Source of the DNA: an uncultured Clostridia bacterium
Lineage (GTDB): Bacteria; Bacillota; Clostridia; Christensenellales; Aristaeellaceae
NCBI GenBank assembly: GCA_904420265.1
Contig: CAJFUU010000025.1
Coordinates: 1 to 23,514 of the forward strand
Direction of reading: 5' to 3'
Length of the DNA: 23,514 nucleotides
The position numbers and the translations under genes are program-made. Below the pieces are notes generated by a model. It saw nothing but the letters and a program-made list of their open reading frames with translations, ran no database searches and had not been told where the DNA came from. This document shows, one piece after another, positions 1-7,719 of this stretch. The number at the start of each line of letters is the position of its first letter. Positions within the stretch are counted from its first letter, which is position 1.

Positions 1-21
1 CTCCAGGAACGCCCGAACGAC

Positions 22-55
22 AAGCGCCCTACGAACAAGCGTTCGCAGGGCGCTT
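22..55 (-). terminator. Hairpin terminator after rodA
   Basis: Read on the minus strand, just past the rodA stop, the sequence forms AAGCGCCCT-G-CGAAC, loop GCTT, GTTCG-T-AGGGCGCTT. That is a 15-bp stem with one internal G.U wobble, which pairs only in the minus-strand RNA (the plus-strand RNA would have an A.C mismatch). The following T-run is poor (TTGTCGTT), so termination may be imperfect or helped by Rho. It closes the maf-to-rodA cluster. Confidence 0.7.
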
Positions 56-68
56 TCCATACGGAAAA

Positions 69-1328
69 TCAAATGCGTATCTCGCGGTTGGTGATGGCGC
101 GGTTGCGCATCTCCCGGCTGCGCGCGCGCATGACCACGTTCATCACCAGGCCAATGCCCAGCATGTTGGTAATCATATTCGAGCCGCCGTAACTCATAAA
201 CGGCAACGGAATGCCCGTCACCGGCAGCAGGCCCACCACCATACAAATGTTTTCCACAATATGGAACAAAAGCATGGAGGCCACGCCGATGATGAGGTAG
301 GAGCCGTAGGAATCGTGTACGCGCAGGGCCAGGTAGAACAGCCGGCCCAGCAGCAGCAAATACAGGAGCATCAGCACGCAGGCGCCCACCATGCCGAAGC
401 TCTCGCAGCACACGGCGAAGATAAAGTCCGTGTGATCGTCGGAAATATAACCCAGCGAAGCGTAGCTGCCGGGCGAAACGATACCCTGCCCCCACAGGCC
501 GCCGCGGCCCACGGCAATGCCGGCGTTGATGACCTGCCTCGCCTCGTCGGGATAGCTTTCCGGATCGAGCCAGATAAGTATGCGCATCAGGCGGAAGCTG
601 TCCGTAGCGTTCATGAAAATCCATACCGGTATAATCAGCACCACCACGCAGGCCAGCACGCCCAGAATCAGTTTGTAATTCGTGCCGGACACAAATACCA
701 TGATGGAAAACACCGCCAGGTACACAAGCGCGGTGCCCACGTCCGGCTGGGCAATAATCAGAAGCAGCGGGATGCCCATGTAGATTACCAGCGGAATCAG
801 GTCGCGCACGGTCATCACCGGCCGGAGACGCACCGAAAACGCCTTGGCAAAGGCGATAATCATGGCGATTTTGCCGACCTCCGAGGGCTGAAAGGTACGC
901 TCGGAGCCGGAACCCCAGGTAAAGAAAGCGGTCATGCCGCCGCGTCCAGCCTCCATGCCCAGCACGGCCAGCAGCAGCACAATGTTGAGCATGTAAAACG
1001 TATTCGCATAATGGCCGTAAAGGTCGTAACCGAAGTAGATAATGGCCATCATGGCGATAATGCCCGCGCCCAGCCAGATAAGCTGCAGCCGCGCGTACTC
1101 CGTAGGCTGCGTTTCAAGCATTTCCATGATGGTGGAGGGCGTCTCCGTCACCGACGTTGTGGTCGCGGAAAAGATACACACCACGCCAAAAAGCGCAATG
1201 GCGAGCACGTTGAGGAACAACGGCCAGTCAAAATAACGCATCAGACTCCGGTCAAAGCGATTCAGACGGAGTTGCTTGGTCAGTGCCGCCAGTTTTTCCC
1301 GCATCCACTGGCGTTGGCGATTCAGCAT
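69..1328 (-). CDS. rodA: Rod shape-determining protein RodA (SEDS peptidoglycan glycosyltransferase)
   Basis: A 419-residue polytopic membrane protein of the SEDS family, which polymerises lipid II into glycan strands during cell elongation with PBP2 as partner. Family motifs are visible: FQPSEVGKIAMI (about 146-157), AQPDVGTA (about 193-200), WLDPESYP (about 253-260) and SDDHTDFIFAV (about 297-306). Asp301 in HTDFIF matches the Asp shown to be essential in RodA (E. coli D262). LPVTGIPLPFMSYGGS near the C terminus is also typical. The N-terminal cytoplasmic stretch of about 35 basic residues is slightly long, and the total exceeds E. coli RodA (370). The ATG is preceded by AAAGGAG at 8 nt and lies 18 nt after the mrdA stop, so it is the last gene of the operon. 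The enzyme appears intact. Confidence 0.95.
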   Translation of the reverse strand: MLNRQRQWMREKLAALTKQLRLNRFDRSLMRYFDWPLFLNVLAIALFGVVCIFSATTTSVTETPSTIMEMLETQPTEYARLQLIWLGAGIIAMMAIIYFGYDLYGHYANTFYMLNIVLLLAVLGMEAGRGGMTAFFTWGSGSERTFQPSEVGKIAMIIAFAKAFSVRLRPVMTVRDLIPLVIYMGIPLLLIIAQPDVGTALVYLAVFSIMVFVSGTNYKLILGVLACVVVLIIPVWIFMNATDSFRLMRILIWLDPESYPDEARQVINAGIAVGRGGLWGQGIVSPGSYASLGYISDDHTDFIFAVCCESFGMVGACVLMLLYLLLLGRLFYLALRVHDSYGSYLIIGVASMLLFHIVENICMVVGLLPVTGIPLPFMSYGGSNMITNMLGIGLVMNVVMRARSREMRNRAITNREIRI

Positions 1329-1346
1329 TGCACAGACTCCTTTGCG

Positions 1347-3872
1347 TCAGCTGGCGACCGAAAATTCGTCCGCCACGGTCGTAGTTTCATAGCCGCCGTA
1401 GTTGTCCAGGTAGTAGGTAATAGTGTCGATCGCCGCTCCGGCAGAGCGCGCGCCGGCGTAACCATTTTGAATGTAAACCACCACGGCGATCAGGGGATTG
1501 TCCGCCGGCGCGTAGCACACCAGCCAGGAGTTGTTCTCCACGTCGATCTCCGTCCTCTGCGAAGTGCCGGTTTTGGCGGCCACAGGATACTTCGAACTTG
1601 CAAACTGCTCGGCGGCGGTGCCGTCGTTTTCCACGGAAGTCACGTTCCGCATGCCTTCCTGGATCAATTCAAAGTACTGCGGATCGGTCTCAATCTGGTT
1701 GGCCACCACCGGTTCCTTGTCCAGCACCACAGTGCCGTCGGGGGCGATGATCTTGTCGATGATCTGCGCGTCGTACACCGTGCCGCCGTTGGCAATGGCG
1801 GAAACATAGCGCGCCGCGGCAATGGGCGTAATCTGGGTAATGGACTGGCCGATGCCGACCATGATGGTTTCGTTGGGCGTCCAGTAAAGGTCCGAGATAT
1901 AGCTGGCCACGGTGTTGCCCAGGTAGTTTGAAGAAATATACTGCACCGGCAGATTGAGGTCGTAAACCAGAATTTCGCGGATGGGAGCGTTCCACTCAGA
2001 GCGGTTGTCGTAGCTGACGGCAATGTCCATCAACTTTTTCACCACTTCGTCGATGCGCTCGTCGTCGTATTCAATGTTGCGCTCCTCGCCGATGCGCTCA
2101 ATCAGCGAGCGCAGGGAGTTGGCGGCGATCATCGGCTTGTAGGTCTGCTGTTCTTCAATGGGCAAATCGGGGTTGTAGAGCATTTCCTGGTTGCCGACAA
2201 AACTGGTGGCCTCGCCCGGCAATTCGATATTGGTCTTGGAAGTCAGGCCCAGCGCAGCCGCCCATTCCACCAGCGGCTCAATGCCCATTTCATAACTGAC
2301 CATATAGAAGAAGTAGTTGCAGGAGTTGGAGAGCCCCTCCACCACCGTCTGATTCTGATGGTTTTCAATATGCGTCGTCCAGCAGCGGGCGGGGTTGGCG
2401 GTATCGGTGAAATAGAACGCGCCCTCGTCGCTGATGCGCCTGTCCGGGGTAAGAACGCCTGTGGCCAGGCCCGCCAGCGCCGTACACAGCTTGAATGTGG
2501 AGCCGGGGGCGTCCTTGGCGCCGATGGCGCGGTCAAACAGGGGATTGTTCTCGTCGTTGACAATCTGCGCCCAAGTTCCCGAGTCGATGGTGCCTTCAAA
2601 CATGGAAAGATCGTAGTCCGGCAAACTCACATACCCCAGCACGCGGCCGGAATTGGGGTCCATGGCGATCATGGCGCCGGTTTCGGCAAGTTGCACTTCG
2701 TGGCCCATATCCTCATAGCGCGCCAGTTCCGAGGCGTTGCGCCGCTGCCAGGATTCGGAAGTCATCTGCCGCCGCTGGTCATAGTTGATCTCATAAATGA
2801 CCTGTTGCAGCGCCGTGCGCATCACGTCCTGCAAATCCGAGTCGATGGTCAACACCACAGAATTGCCGTCCACCGGCGCAGTGTAGGAAATTTCGCGCAC
2901 AATCTTGCCGCGCGTGTCGATTTCCACCACCTGCTCTCCCTGGCGATAGGAAAGATAGGGCGAAAGCTGATCTTCCATGGAACTTTCAATGCCGGATACG
3001 CCCACCATGGCGTCGGAAGGGTAGCCCTTGGCCAGATATTCCTCCATGTCGTCGTTGGAAGAAATTCTGCCCACATAGCCCACGGCGTGCGCGGCGGTGC
3101 GCCCCTGCGGATAGACGCGCGTGGAACTTTCCTCGGCGGACATGCCGTCCAGTTCCATGGCGCGGGCCTCAATTTCAGACACGGTTTCAAAGCCGACATC
3201 GTAGGCAATGGCCACGGGGGTGGAGTTGTAGTTGTTCATGCGCGAAGCCTGCCAGATGGCGAGGATTTTGACAATCATGTCCTCATACTGCGCAACGATG
3301 TCCTCGTCGGAAGCCTCTCTTTCAACCTCTTCGCCATAGGTTTCAATAATTTCTTCGCGCAAAACGTCGATGATGAGGTATTTTTCCAACAGCGCGTCAA
3401 ACAGCTCTTCTTCCGGCGTATTGGAAAGGTAGAAATTGGCGCGCCACTGGCTCTCGCGGGTAGCGTTTACTGTTTCAGAAGTTGAATCCGTGGAAAAGCG
3501 CCACACGCCGTCTTCGTCCTTTTTCAGCCAGAATTCGGTGATGGTGCTCTTGCCGTTGGACTCCACCAACTTGATGGTTTCCAGGATGGAACGCGTGTAG
3601 TTTCTGCGGTCCTCCTCCGAACTGAGCGAGGGGTCGCGATAAAAAGTCACATTGTAACTGCGCCGGTCGTAGGCCAGCGGCGTCATGTTTACATCATAAA
3701 TGGTGCCGCGCATGCCGGTAATGGTCAATGTCTTGGTCGAACGCGAACTGGCGCGCGCAGTAGAAGCGTCCTGGTTTTGAATCATCATGTTTTCCAGCTT
3801 GAAAAACACCGCCGTAAAGGCAATGACCAGCGCCAGGCAGACAATCAGCACGCGAACTTTATATGGCCTCAA
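1347..3872 (-). CDS. mrdA: Penicillin-binding protein 2 (elongation-specific transpeptidase)
   Basis: A class B PBP that cross-links the glycan made by RodA. Starting at the TTG at 3872 gives 841 residues. An upstream in-frame ATG (3965) would add 31 residues read from inside mreD and has no ribosome site, whereas the TTG follows GGGAGGTG by 8 nt and overlaps the mreD TGA. One N-terminal membrane segment (about residues 7-25) precedes the pedestal domain. Transpeptidase motifs are STFK (nucleophile Ser458, Lys461), SCN (517-519) and KTGT (767-770). The protein is much longer than E. coli PBP2 (633). The extra length lies in an acidic region of the pedestal (about 105-215) and an insert between SxN and KTG (about 570-660), features I associate with Firmicutes PBP2 homologues. 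All catalytic motifs are present. B. subtilis names for similar proteins are pbpA/pbpH. Confidence 0.93.
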   Translation of the reverse strand: MRPYKVRVLIVCLALVIAFTAVFFKLENMMIQNQDASTARASSRSTKTLTITGMRGTIYDVNMTPLAYDRRSYNVTFYRDPSLSSEEDRRNYTRSILETIKLVESNGKSTITEFWLKKDEDGVWRFSTDSTSETVNATRESQWRANFYLSNTPEEELFDALLEKYLIIDVLREEIIETYGEEVEREASDEDIVAQYEDMIVKILAIWQASRMNNYNSTPVAIAYDVGFETVSEIEARAMELDGMSAEESSTRVYPQGRTAAHAVGYVGRISSNDDMEEYLAKGYPSDAMVGVSGIESSMEDQLSPYLSYRQGEQVVEIDTRGKIVREISYTAPVDGNSVVLTIDSDLQDVMRTALQQVIYEINYDQRRQMTSESWQRRNASELARYEDMGHEVQLAETGAMIAMDPNSGRVLGYVSLPDYDLSMFEGTIDSGTWAQIVNDENNPLFDRAIGAKDAPGSTFKLCTALAGLATGVLTPDRRISDEGAFYFTDTANPARCWTTHIENHQNQTVVEGLSNSCNYFFYMVSYEMGIEPLVEWAAALGLTSKTNIELPGEATSFVGNQEMLYNPDLPIEEQQTYKPMIAANSLRSLIERIGEERNIEYDDERIDEVVKKLMDIAVSYDNRSEWNAPIREILVYDLNLPVQYISSNYLGNTVASYISDLYWTPNETIMVGIGQSITQITPIAAARYVSAIANGGTVYDAQIIDKIIAPDGTVVLDKEPVVANQIETDPQYFELIQEGMRNVTSVENDGTAAEQFASSKYPVAAKTGTSQRTEIDVENNSWLVCYAPADNPLIAVVVYIQNGYAGARSAGAAIDTITYYLDNYGGYETTTVADEFSVAS

Positions 3873-4417
3873 AAGGATTTCACCTCCCGCTTTGCGGATG
3901 TGCGCTGGTAGCGCACGGGCTTGCCCAGCACGATGCGCGCTTCCAACGGGCCCAGAAGCATGCACAGCCCCGTGGAAAGCAGCGTGCGGGCGAATATGTT
4001 GAGAAAGTACACGCCGGAAAGCAGCGCGGTATTGAAGTACTGATAGCCATAAATGGCCACCTCGCGCGCCAGCGCCATGCCCATAAAGGTCAACGCGCGG
4101 CGCAGATACACCTTGGAGGGCGCTTTGCGCAAACGAACCGCCGGGGGCTCATAAGCAATCGTTCCGGCCAGAAAGCCCAGGCCGATGAAAATGAACGTGT
4201 TAAACCCCAGTGGATAACCGACGAGTATATCGGTAAGCAAACCGCCGATCATGCCGTAAAGCATTCCGTGCATGCGGCCCAGGTAGACGCCCAGCACAAG
4301 CACCGTTGCAAACGTCAGCGAGACGATATACGGGGTGGAAATCAAAAAGGGAATCACCGCCGTGTCCAGCATCAGCGCGAGCAACACCAGCGCCGTGGGC
4401 ATTACTTTTCTGCGCAT
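3869..4417 (-). CDS. mreD: Rod shape-determining membrane protein MreD
   Basis: A 182-residue, highly hydrophobic protein with about five to six membrane segments, the usual size of MreD. MreD is a membrane component of the elongasome that works with MreC and helps position PBP2/RodA. Segments are visible near residues 8-28, 32-50, 55-75, 78-95, 105-125 and 135-155. MreD is poorly conserved, so the call rests on hydropathy, length and position between mreC and mrdA. The start follows GGAGG by 7 nt. The 5' RBS overlaps the mreC stop region, and the 3' end overlaps the mrdA TTG start. Confidence 0.85.
   Translation of the reverse strand: MRRKVMPTALVLLALMLDTAVIPFLISTPYIVSLTFATVLVLGVYLGRMHGMLYGMIGGLLTDILVGYPLGFNTFIFIGLGFLAGTIAYEPPAVRLRKAPSKVYLRRALTFMGMALAREVAIYGYQYFNTALLSGVYFLNIFARTLLSTGLCMLLGPLEARIVLGKPVRYQRTSAKREVKSF
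3881..3888 (-). promoter_or_regulatory. Ribosome binding site that fixes the mrdA TTG start
   Basis: GGGAGGTG on the minus strand lies inside the last codons of mreD and 8 nt before TTG at 3872. The TTG overlaps the mreD stop codon (TTTTGA), so mrdA translation is probably coupled to mreD. Confidence 0.75.
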
Positions 4418-4429
4418 CGCCTATCCTCC

Positions 4430-5527
4430 TCAGCCGGTCGCCCAAACGTCCTCGGGCAGCTCTTCATACAGCGGCTGCTCGGTAGCGCCGGCGGCGGGCG
4501 TGGCCGTGGGCCAGAGGAACACGTCGCCTGTGTCTTCCTGCGGCTGCGCCAGGACGTCGGAAGGCGCGGGCGTAGCGGCCACCGTGGGCACGGGCGTGGC
4601 CGTGGGCACGGGGTTCAGGCTTTCATCGTCGGTTTCAACCACCGTGCGCAGAATCAGCACTTCCTCGATATGCTGAAAATCCGCGCTGGGCATACACAGC
4701 ACATAGCGCCCGGAAGAGTCGGCCTCGCGGCTGACCGCAGTGACGGTGCCCACCGTCAGTCCCTTGGGATAAAGCGAATCCGTGCCGGAGGTGATCAGCG
4801 TGTCTCCCGGCACGACGTTGGCAATATTTTGCACATAGTAGACGTAACATTCGGCCGTTTCCGAATCCGCGGTAATTTGGCCGCGCATCACGCCGTTGTC
4901 GCGCGTGCGCTCAACCAGGCAGGAAACGGCGCTGCGCGAGTCGATAATGGTGAGCACTTTGGCATAGTTCATGCCCACTTCGTACACATGGCCCACCAAC
5001 CCGTCGCCGGTAACGACGGCCATGCCCTCGCTGACGCCGTCGCTGGTGCCGCGGTTGACCGAGAAGGTATCGAACCATTCGCCGGGATCGCGGGCAATGA
5101 CCTTGGCGTAGATGGGATCCAGCGTTTCATAGCGCTCCTGCGCGTCCAGCAACGTGCGCAGGCGCTCATTCTCGGCAAAGGCTTCCTCCGCGCTTTGCAC
5201 TTGCAGGCTGAGCTGCTGGTTTTCCATATACAATGCATCGTAACTTGCCTGCAGGTCGTCGTAATCGCGCCAGCCCTGAAAAAAGTCGCGCACCCACTTG
5301 GTTGCGGAACTAAAGGCGTTCTGCACCGGCGAAAATACGCTGCCGATGGCATTTTCGCCCACGGAAACGCCTTCGCCGCCGCGCAGCACCAGGAAAAATA
5401 CCGCCGCCACCACGACCGCCAAAACTGCAAGCACGAACAACACCCTCCGCAGGGTGTTGCCCCTCGTCCGCCTCTTTTTTTCAACGTGCGCCTTGGAATA
5501 GGCGCGTCCGGTGCGTCTGTTTGCCAT
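4430..5527 (-). CDS. mreC: Rod shape-determining protein MreC
   Basis: A 365-residue bitopic protein. It has a basic cytoplasmic N terminus (1-27), one membrane helix (about 28-49) and a coiled coil (about 85-135, Leu/Glu/Gln-rich). The external beta-barrel domain includes the family-typical stretches VIARDPGEWFDTFSVNRGTSDGV, GMAVVTGDGLVGHV and TSGTDSLYPKGLTVGTV. MreC forms a scaffold outside the membrane that binds and activates PBP2. The last 60 residues or so are a Pro/Thr/Ala-rich tail with PTATP and PTVAATPAP runs, absent from short MreC proteins and probably an unstructured wall-side extension. The ATG follows AAGGGG by 6 nt, and mreB ends 10 nt upstream. Confidence 0.92.
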   Translation of the reverse strand: MANRRTGRAYSKAHVEKKRRTRGNTLRRVLFVLAVLAVVVAAVFFLVLRGGEGVSVGENAIGSVFSPVQNAFSSATKWVRDFFQGWRDYDDLQASYDALYMENQQLSLQVQSAEEAFAENERLRTLLDAQERYETLDPIYAKVIARDPGEWFDTFSVNRGTSDGVSEGMAVVTGDGLVGHVYEVGMNYAKVLTIIDSRSAVSCLVERTRDNGVMRGQITADSETAECYVYYVQNIANVVPGDTLITSGTDSLYPKGLTVGTVTAVSREADSSGRYVLCMPSADFQHIEEVLILRTVVETDDESLNPVPTATPVPTVAATPAPSDVLAQPQEDTGDVFLWPTATPAAGATEQPLYEELPEDVWATG

Positions 5528-5537
5528 GCAGATCCCC

Positions 5538-6578
5538 TTACAGTTCGATCAGGCAGCCCGATTGCGCCAAGCGCGAGGCCAGGCGTTCGTCCGCCGCGGC
5601 CGCGCCCGCGCCTGCGGCGACATCGTCTTCCGGCGATTCGCCCATGTGTACGGGCATACCCAGCATTTCAGAAAGGCGTTCGCGCAGTCCCTCCAGGCGC
5701 GCGCCGCCGCCGCTGAGATAGATTCCTCGCTCGAGTATATCCGCGGCCAGTTCCGGAGGCGTATTTTCAAAGGCTTCGCGGATGTTTTCCAGAAGCGTTT
5801 GCAAAGGCGGCAAAATCGCCTTGTGCACATCCCGCTGGGAGATGGAAATGGTGGCCGGCTTGCCGGTGCGCACGTCGCGGCCGCGCAAAAGCACATCCTC
5901 CGCCTCGGTAAATCCGGCTTCCTTGGCCGATCCGATGTCAATTTTCAAATCTTCGGCCGTGCGCTGGCCGATGACCAGGCCCTTTTCGTTGCGTATGTAG
6001 CGGATAATGGCCTCGTCCAGCGCCATGCCGCCGGTGCGCGCCGTACGCGAGGCGACCACGCCGTCCATGGAAATTACGGCCACTTCGGTGGTGGAACCGC
6101 CGATGTTTACAACCATCACGCCTTTTGGCTCGGAGATGGACACGCCCGCGCCCACCGCCGCGGCCACCGAAGAGCGAATCAGCGCCGCGCGCCGCGCGCC
6201 CAGGGCCTTGACGGCTTCGCGAAGCGCAGCGCGCTCCACGCGCGTTACGCCCAGACCCATCGAAACCACCACGCGCGTGCGGTCCAGCGCCCGGCGGCGG
6301 CCGATGGCCTTCTCCGAAAGCGTGCGCAGAAGCGTCGTAGCCAGTTCAATATCGCCCACCGCGCCGTCCATCACCGGCGAGACGAGCACCGCCGCGCGCG
6401 GCGTGCGCCCCAGCATCTGCCGGGCGTCCCGCCCGCAGGCGAGCACGCTGTCCGGCTCGTCCCGCAGGGACAAAACATAGCTGGGTTCGCGCAAAACCAC
6501 GCCTTCGCTTTCCAGAAATATCGTCACATTGGCGGAGCCCAGGTCGATGCCCACGCCTCCGGATGAAAAAACGCCCAT
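5538..6578 (-). CDS. mreB: MreB, actin-like shape protein (divergent nucleotide site)
   Basis: A 346-residue actin-fold protein of normal MreB length. MreB filaments under the membrane guide wall synthesis. Recognisable elements are GIDLGSAN (10-17, phosphate 1), GRTPR (57-61), VVNIGGSTTEVAVIS (156-170, phosphate 2), ENTPPELAADILERGI (271-286) and LSGGGARLEGL (288-298, adenosine motif). Several normally fixed residues differ. IEEP of the catalytic region is IRSS (134-137), DIGGGTTE is NIGGSTTE (Asn158, Ser162), RPxKDGVIAD is SPVMDGAVGD, and GDxMD is GGMALD. These point to weakened or absent ATP hydrolysis. The start follows GGGAGG by 7 nt. About 200 nt separate it from maf; that gap has no promoter I trust and no radC, which often sits there. 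Confidence 0.88.
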   Translation of the reverse strand: MGVFSSGGVGIDLGSANVTIFLESEGVVLREPSYVLSLRDEPDSVLACGRDARQMLGRTPRAAVLVSPVMDGAVGDIELATTLLRTLSEKAIGRRRALDRTRVVVSMGLGVTRVERAALREAVKALGARRAALIRSSVAAAVGAGVSISEPKGVMVVNIGGSTTEVAVISMDGVVASRTARTGGMALDEAIIRYIRNEKGLVIGQRTAEDLKIDIGSAKEAGFTEAEDVLLRGRDVRTGKPATISISQRDVHKAILPPLQTLLENIREAFENTPPELAADILERGIYLSGGGARLEGLRERLSEMLGMPVHMGESPEDDVAAGAGAAAADERLASRLAQSGCLIEL

Positions 6579-6778
6579 CCGCGCCCCTCCCGGTTCCTTC
6601 GTGCTTCTTGCCGCGCTTGCGGCGCGCAGCCCTTTTCATTTGCCTGCATGGCGCGTCCACGGAGAAGCGGACGCCCCTTTGCGCAAGTTCCGCCGCATTC
6701 CCGGCCGCGCCCGCGGCGCCGCTTACCAGTTCAATCCGCCGGCATGCCCGCGCAGGGCTTGCGGCAAAACAAACGCAG

Positions 6779-7357
6779 TCATTGCCCGCCGCCCGCAAAA
6801 CCGCGCAGCATGCGTTCCACATCCTCTACAGGAAAGCCCATCACATTTTCAAAGGAGCCGTCCAGCTCCTCGACAAACGCGCCCGCGCCGCCCTGTATAC
6901 CATAGGCGCCAGCCTTGTCTATCGGCTCGCCCGTATGGATATAGTCCCAAATTTCCGCATCCGAAAGCGCGCGGAAGCGCACCTTCGTTTCCACAACTTC
7001 CACCGACTCGCGGCCCGTGGCCGCGTCGCGCAGGCACACGCCGGTAAACACCTCATGGGCGCGGCCGGAAAGCGCGCGCAGCATGGCGTAGGCCTCATCT
7101 TCGTCCACGGGCTTGCCCAACGGCTTTCCCTCCAGCGAAACCAGCGTGTCCGAAGCGATAATCACGCCCTCGGCATAATGCGCGGCCGCCGCGCGCGCCT
7201 TGCGGGCGGCCAGCGTTTGCACGATGTCTTCAGCCCGGCCGTCCACATGCTCGTCCACATCCGGCGCGCATATTTCAAATTCGTACCCCATGCGCTGCAA
7301 AAGTTCGCGCCTGCGCGGCGACGCAGAGGCCAAAATCAGCCTGAAACGCTGCTCCAT
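6779..7357 (-). CDS. maf: Maf-family nucleoside triphosphate pyrophosphatase
   Basis: A cytoplasmic house-cleaning pyrophosphatase that hydrolyses non-canonical or modified NTPs (dTTP/UTP type in YhdE/Maf-like members). With the ATG at 7357 it has 192 residues, the normal size. Motifs seen are LILASASPRRRELL at the N terminus (the SxxR substrate loop), ASDTLVSLEGKPLGKP (metal-binding Asp), LSGRAHEVFTG and DKAGAYGIQGGAGAFVEELDGSFENVMGFPV. A start eight codons earlier (7381) has no ribosome site, whereas the chosen ATG follows GGAGG by 8 nt. It leads the mre operon, a common arrangement, and has its own promoter upstream. Confidence 0.92.
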   Translation of the reverse strand: MEQRFRLILASASPRRRELLQRMGYEFEICAPDVDEHVDGRAEDIVQTLAARKARAAAAHYAEGVIIASDTLVSLEGKPLGKPVDEDEAYAMLRALSGRAHEVFTGVCLRDAATGRESVEVVETKVRFRALSDAEIWDYIHTGEPIDKAGAYGIQGGAGAFVEELDGSFENVMGFPVEDVERMLRGFAGGGQ

Positions 7358-7365
7358 GCCAATCG

Positions 7366-7370
7366 CCTCC
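7366..7370 (-). promoter_or_regulatory. Ribosome binding site favouring the internal maf ATG
   Basis: GGAGG on the minus strand ends 8 nt before ATG at 7357. It would be inside the coding sequence if the upstream ATG at 7381 were used, and that ATG has only GC-rich sequence in front of it. Confidence 0.65.
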
Positions 7371-7407
7371 AATACGTTCATCGCCCGCCGGGCGGCCGTT
7401 GTGTTTG

Positions 7408-7436
7408 ATTATACCACAAAACCCTGTTATATGGAA
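7408..7436 (-). promoter_or_regulatory. Extended -10 promoter for maf-mre operon
   Basis: On the minus strand TGGTATAAT (perfect -10 with the TG extension, hexamer at 7408-7413) is preceded at 17 bp by TTCCAT (7431-7436), a weak -35. The surrounding 60 bp are much more AT-rich than the neighbours. Transcription would start near 7400, giving a leader of about 40 nt before the maf start. Confidence 0.75.
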
Positions 7437-7491
7437 AGCAATTTCAGGCTATGTTCCCGTTTTGTCACATAATTGCCCGAAGCGGCCCCCT

Positions 7492-7701
7492 TCACAGCAG
7501 CGCCAGCGCCCGCGGATAGAGTTTGTCGAGCGCGCATCCGCAGTTTCCACAGACCTCCCGGGCCTGCGCAACGGCCGCTTTGAGCGCCGCGCGGCTTAAA
7601 TCCCCGTTCAGGAAGCGCTGCGCGGGGCGGGCGAGTTCCTCCCAGCCCGAAGCGGCGAATGTTTCCAAAATAGCGCGCAATTCTTCACAAATTTTTTCCA
7701 T
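7492..7701 (-). CDS. Small CxxCxC protein of unknown function
   Basis: A 69-residue ORF that I do not recognise. It is predicted alpha-helical and slightly acidic at the N terminus (MEKICEELRAILETFAASG). A Cys-rich motif CGNCGC lies near residues 51-56, followed by LDKLYPRALALL, which could bind metal or a thiol partner. The ATG is preceded by GGGGAAG at 5 nt and lies 18 nt after the COG2509 flavoprotein stop, which makes it the last gene of the helD operon. The next features downstream are the maf promoter and maf. The call as a real gene rests on RBS, spacing and codon-like composition. No homologue could be checked. Confidence 0.6.
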   Translation of the reverse strand: MEKICEELRAILETFAASGWEELARPAQRFLNGDLSRAALKAAVAQAREVCGNCGCALDKLYPRALALL

Positions 7702-7719
7702 CGAATCTTCCCCATCCCT

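Noticed and set aside
261..1931. Long plus-strand open frame opposite rodA and mrdA
   Set aside because: It is antisense to two well-supported genes, is rich in His, Gln and Arg as expected of a shadow frame, and has no ribosome site. The same applies to plus-strand frames at 3863-5716, 8050-9369 and 10517-12676.
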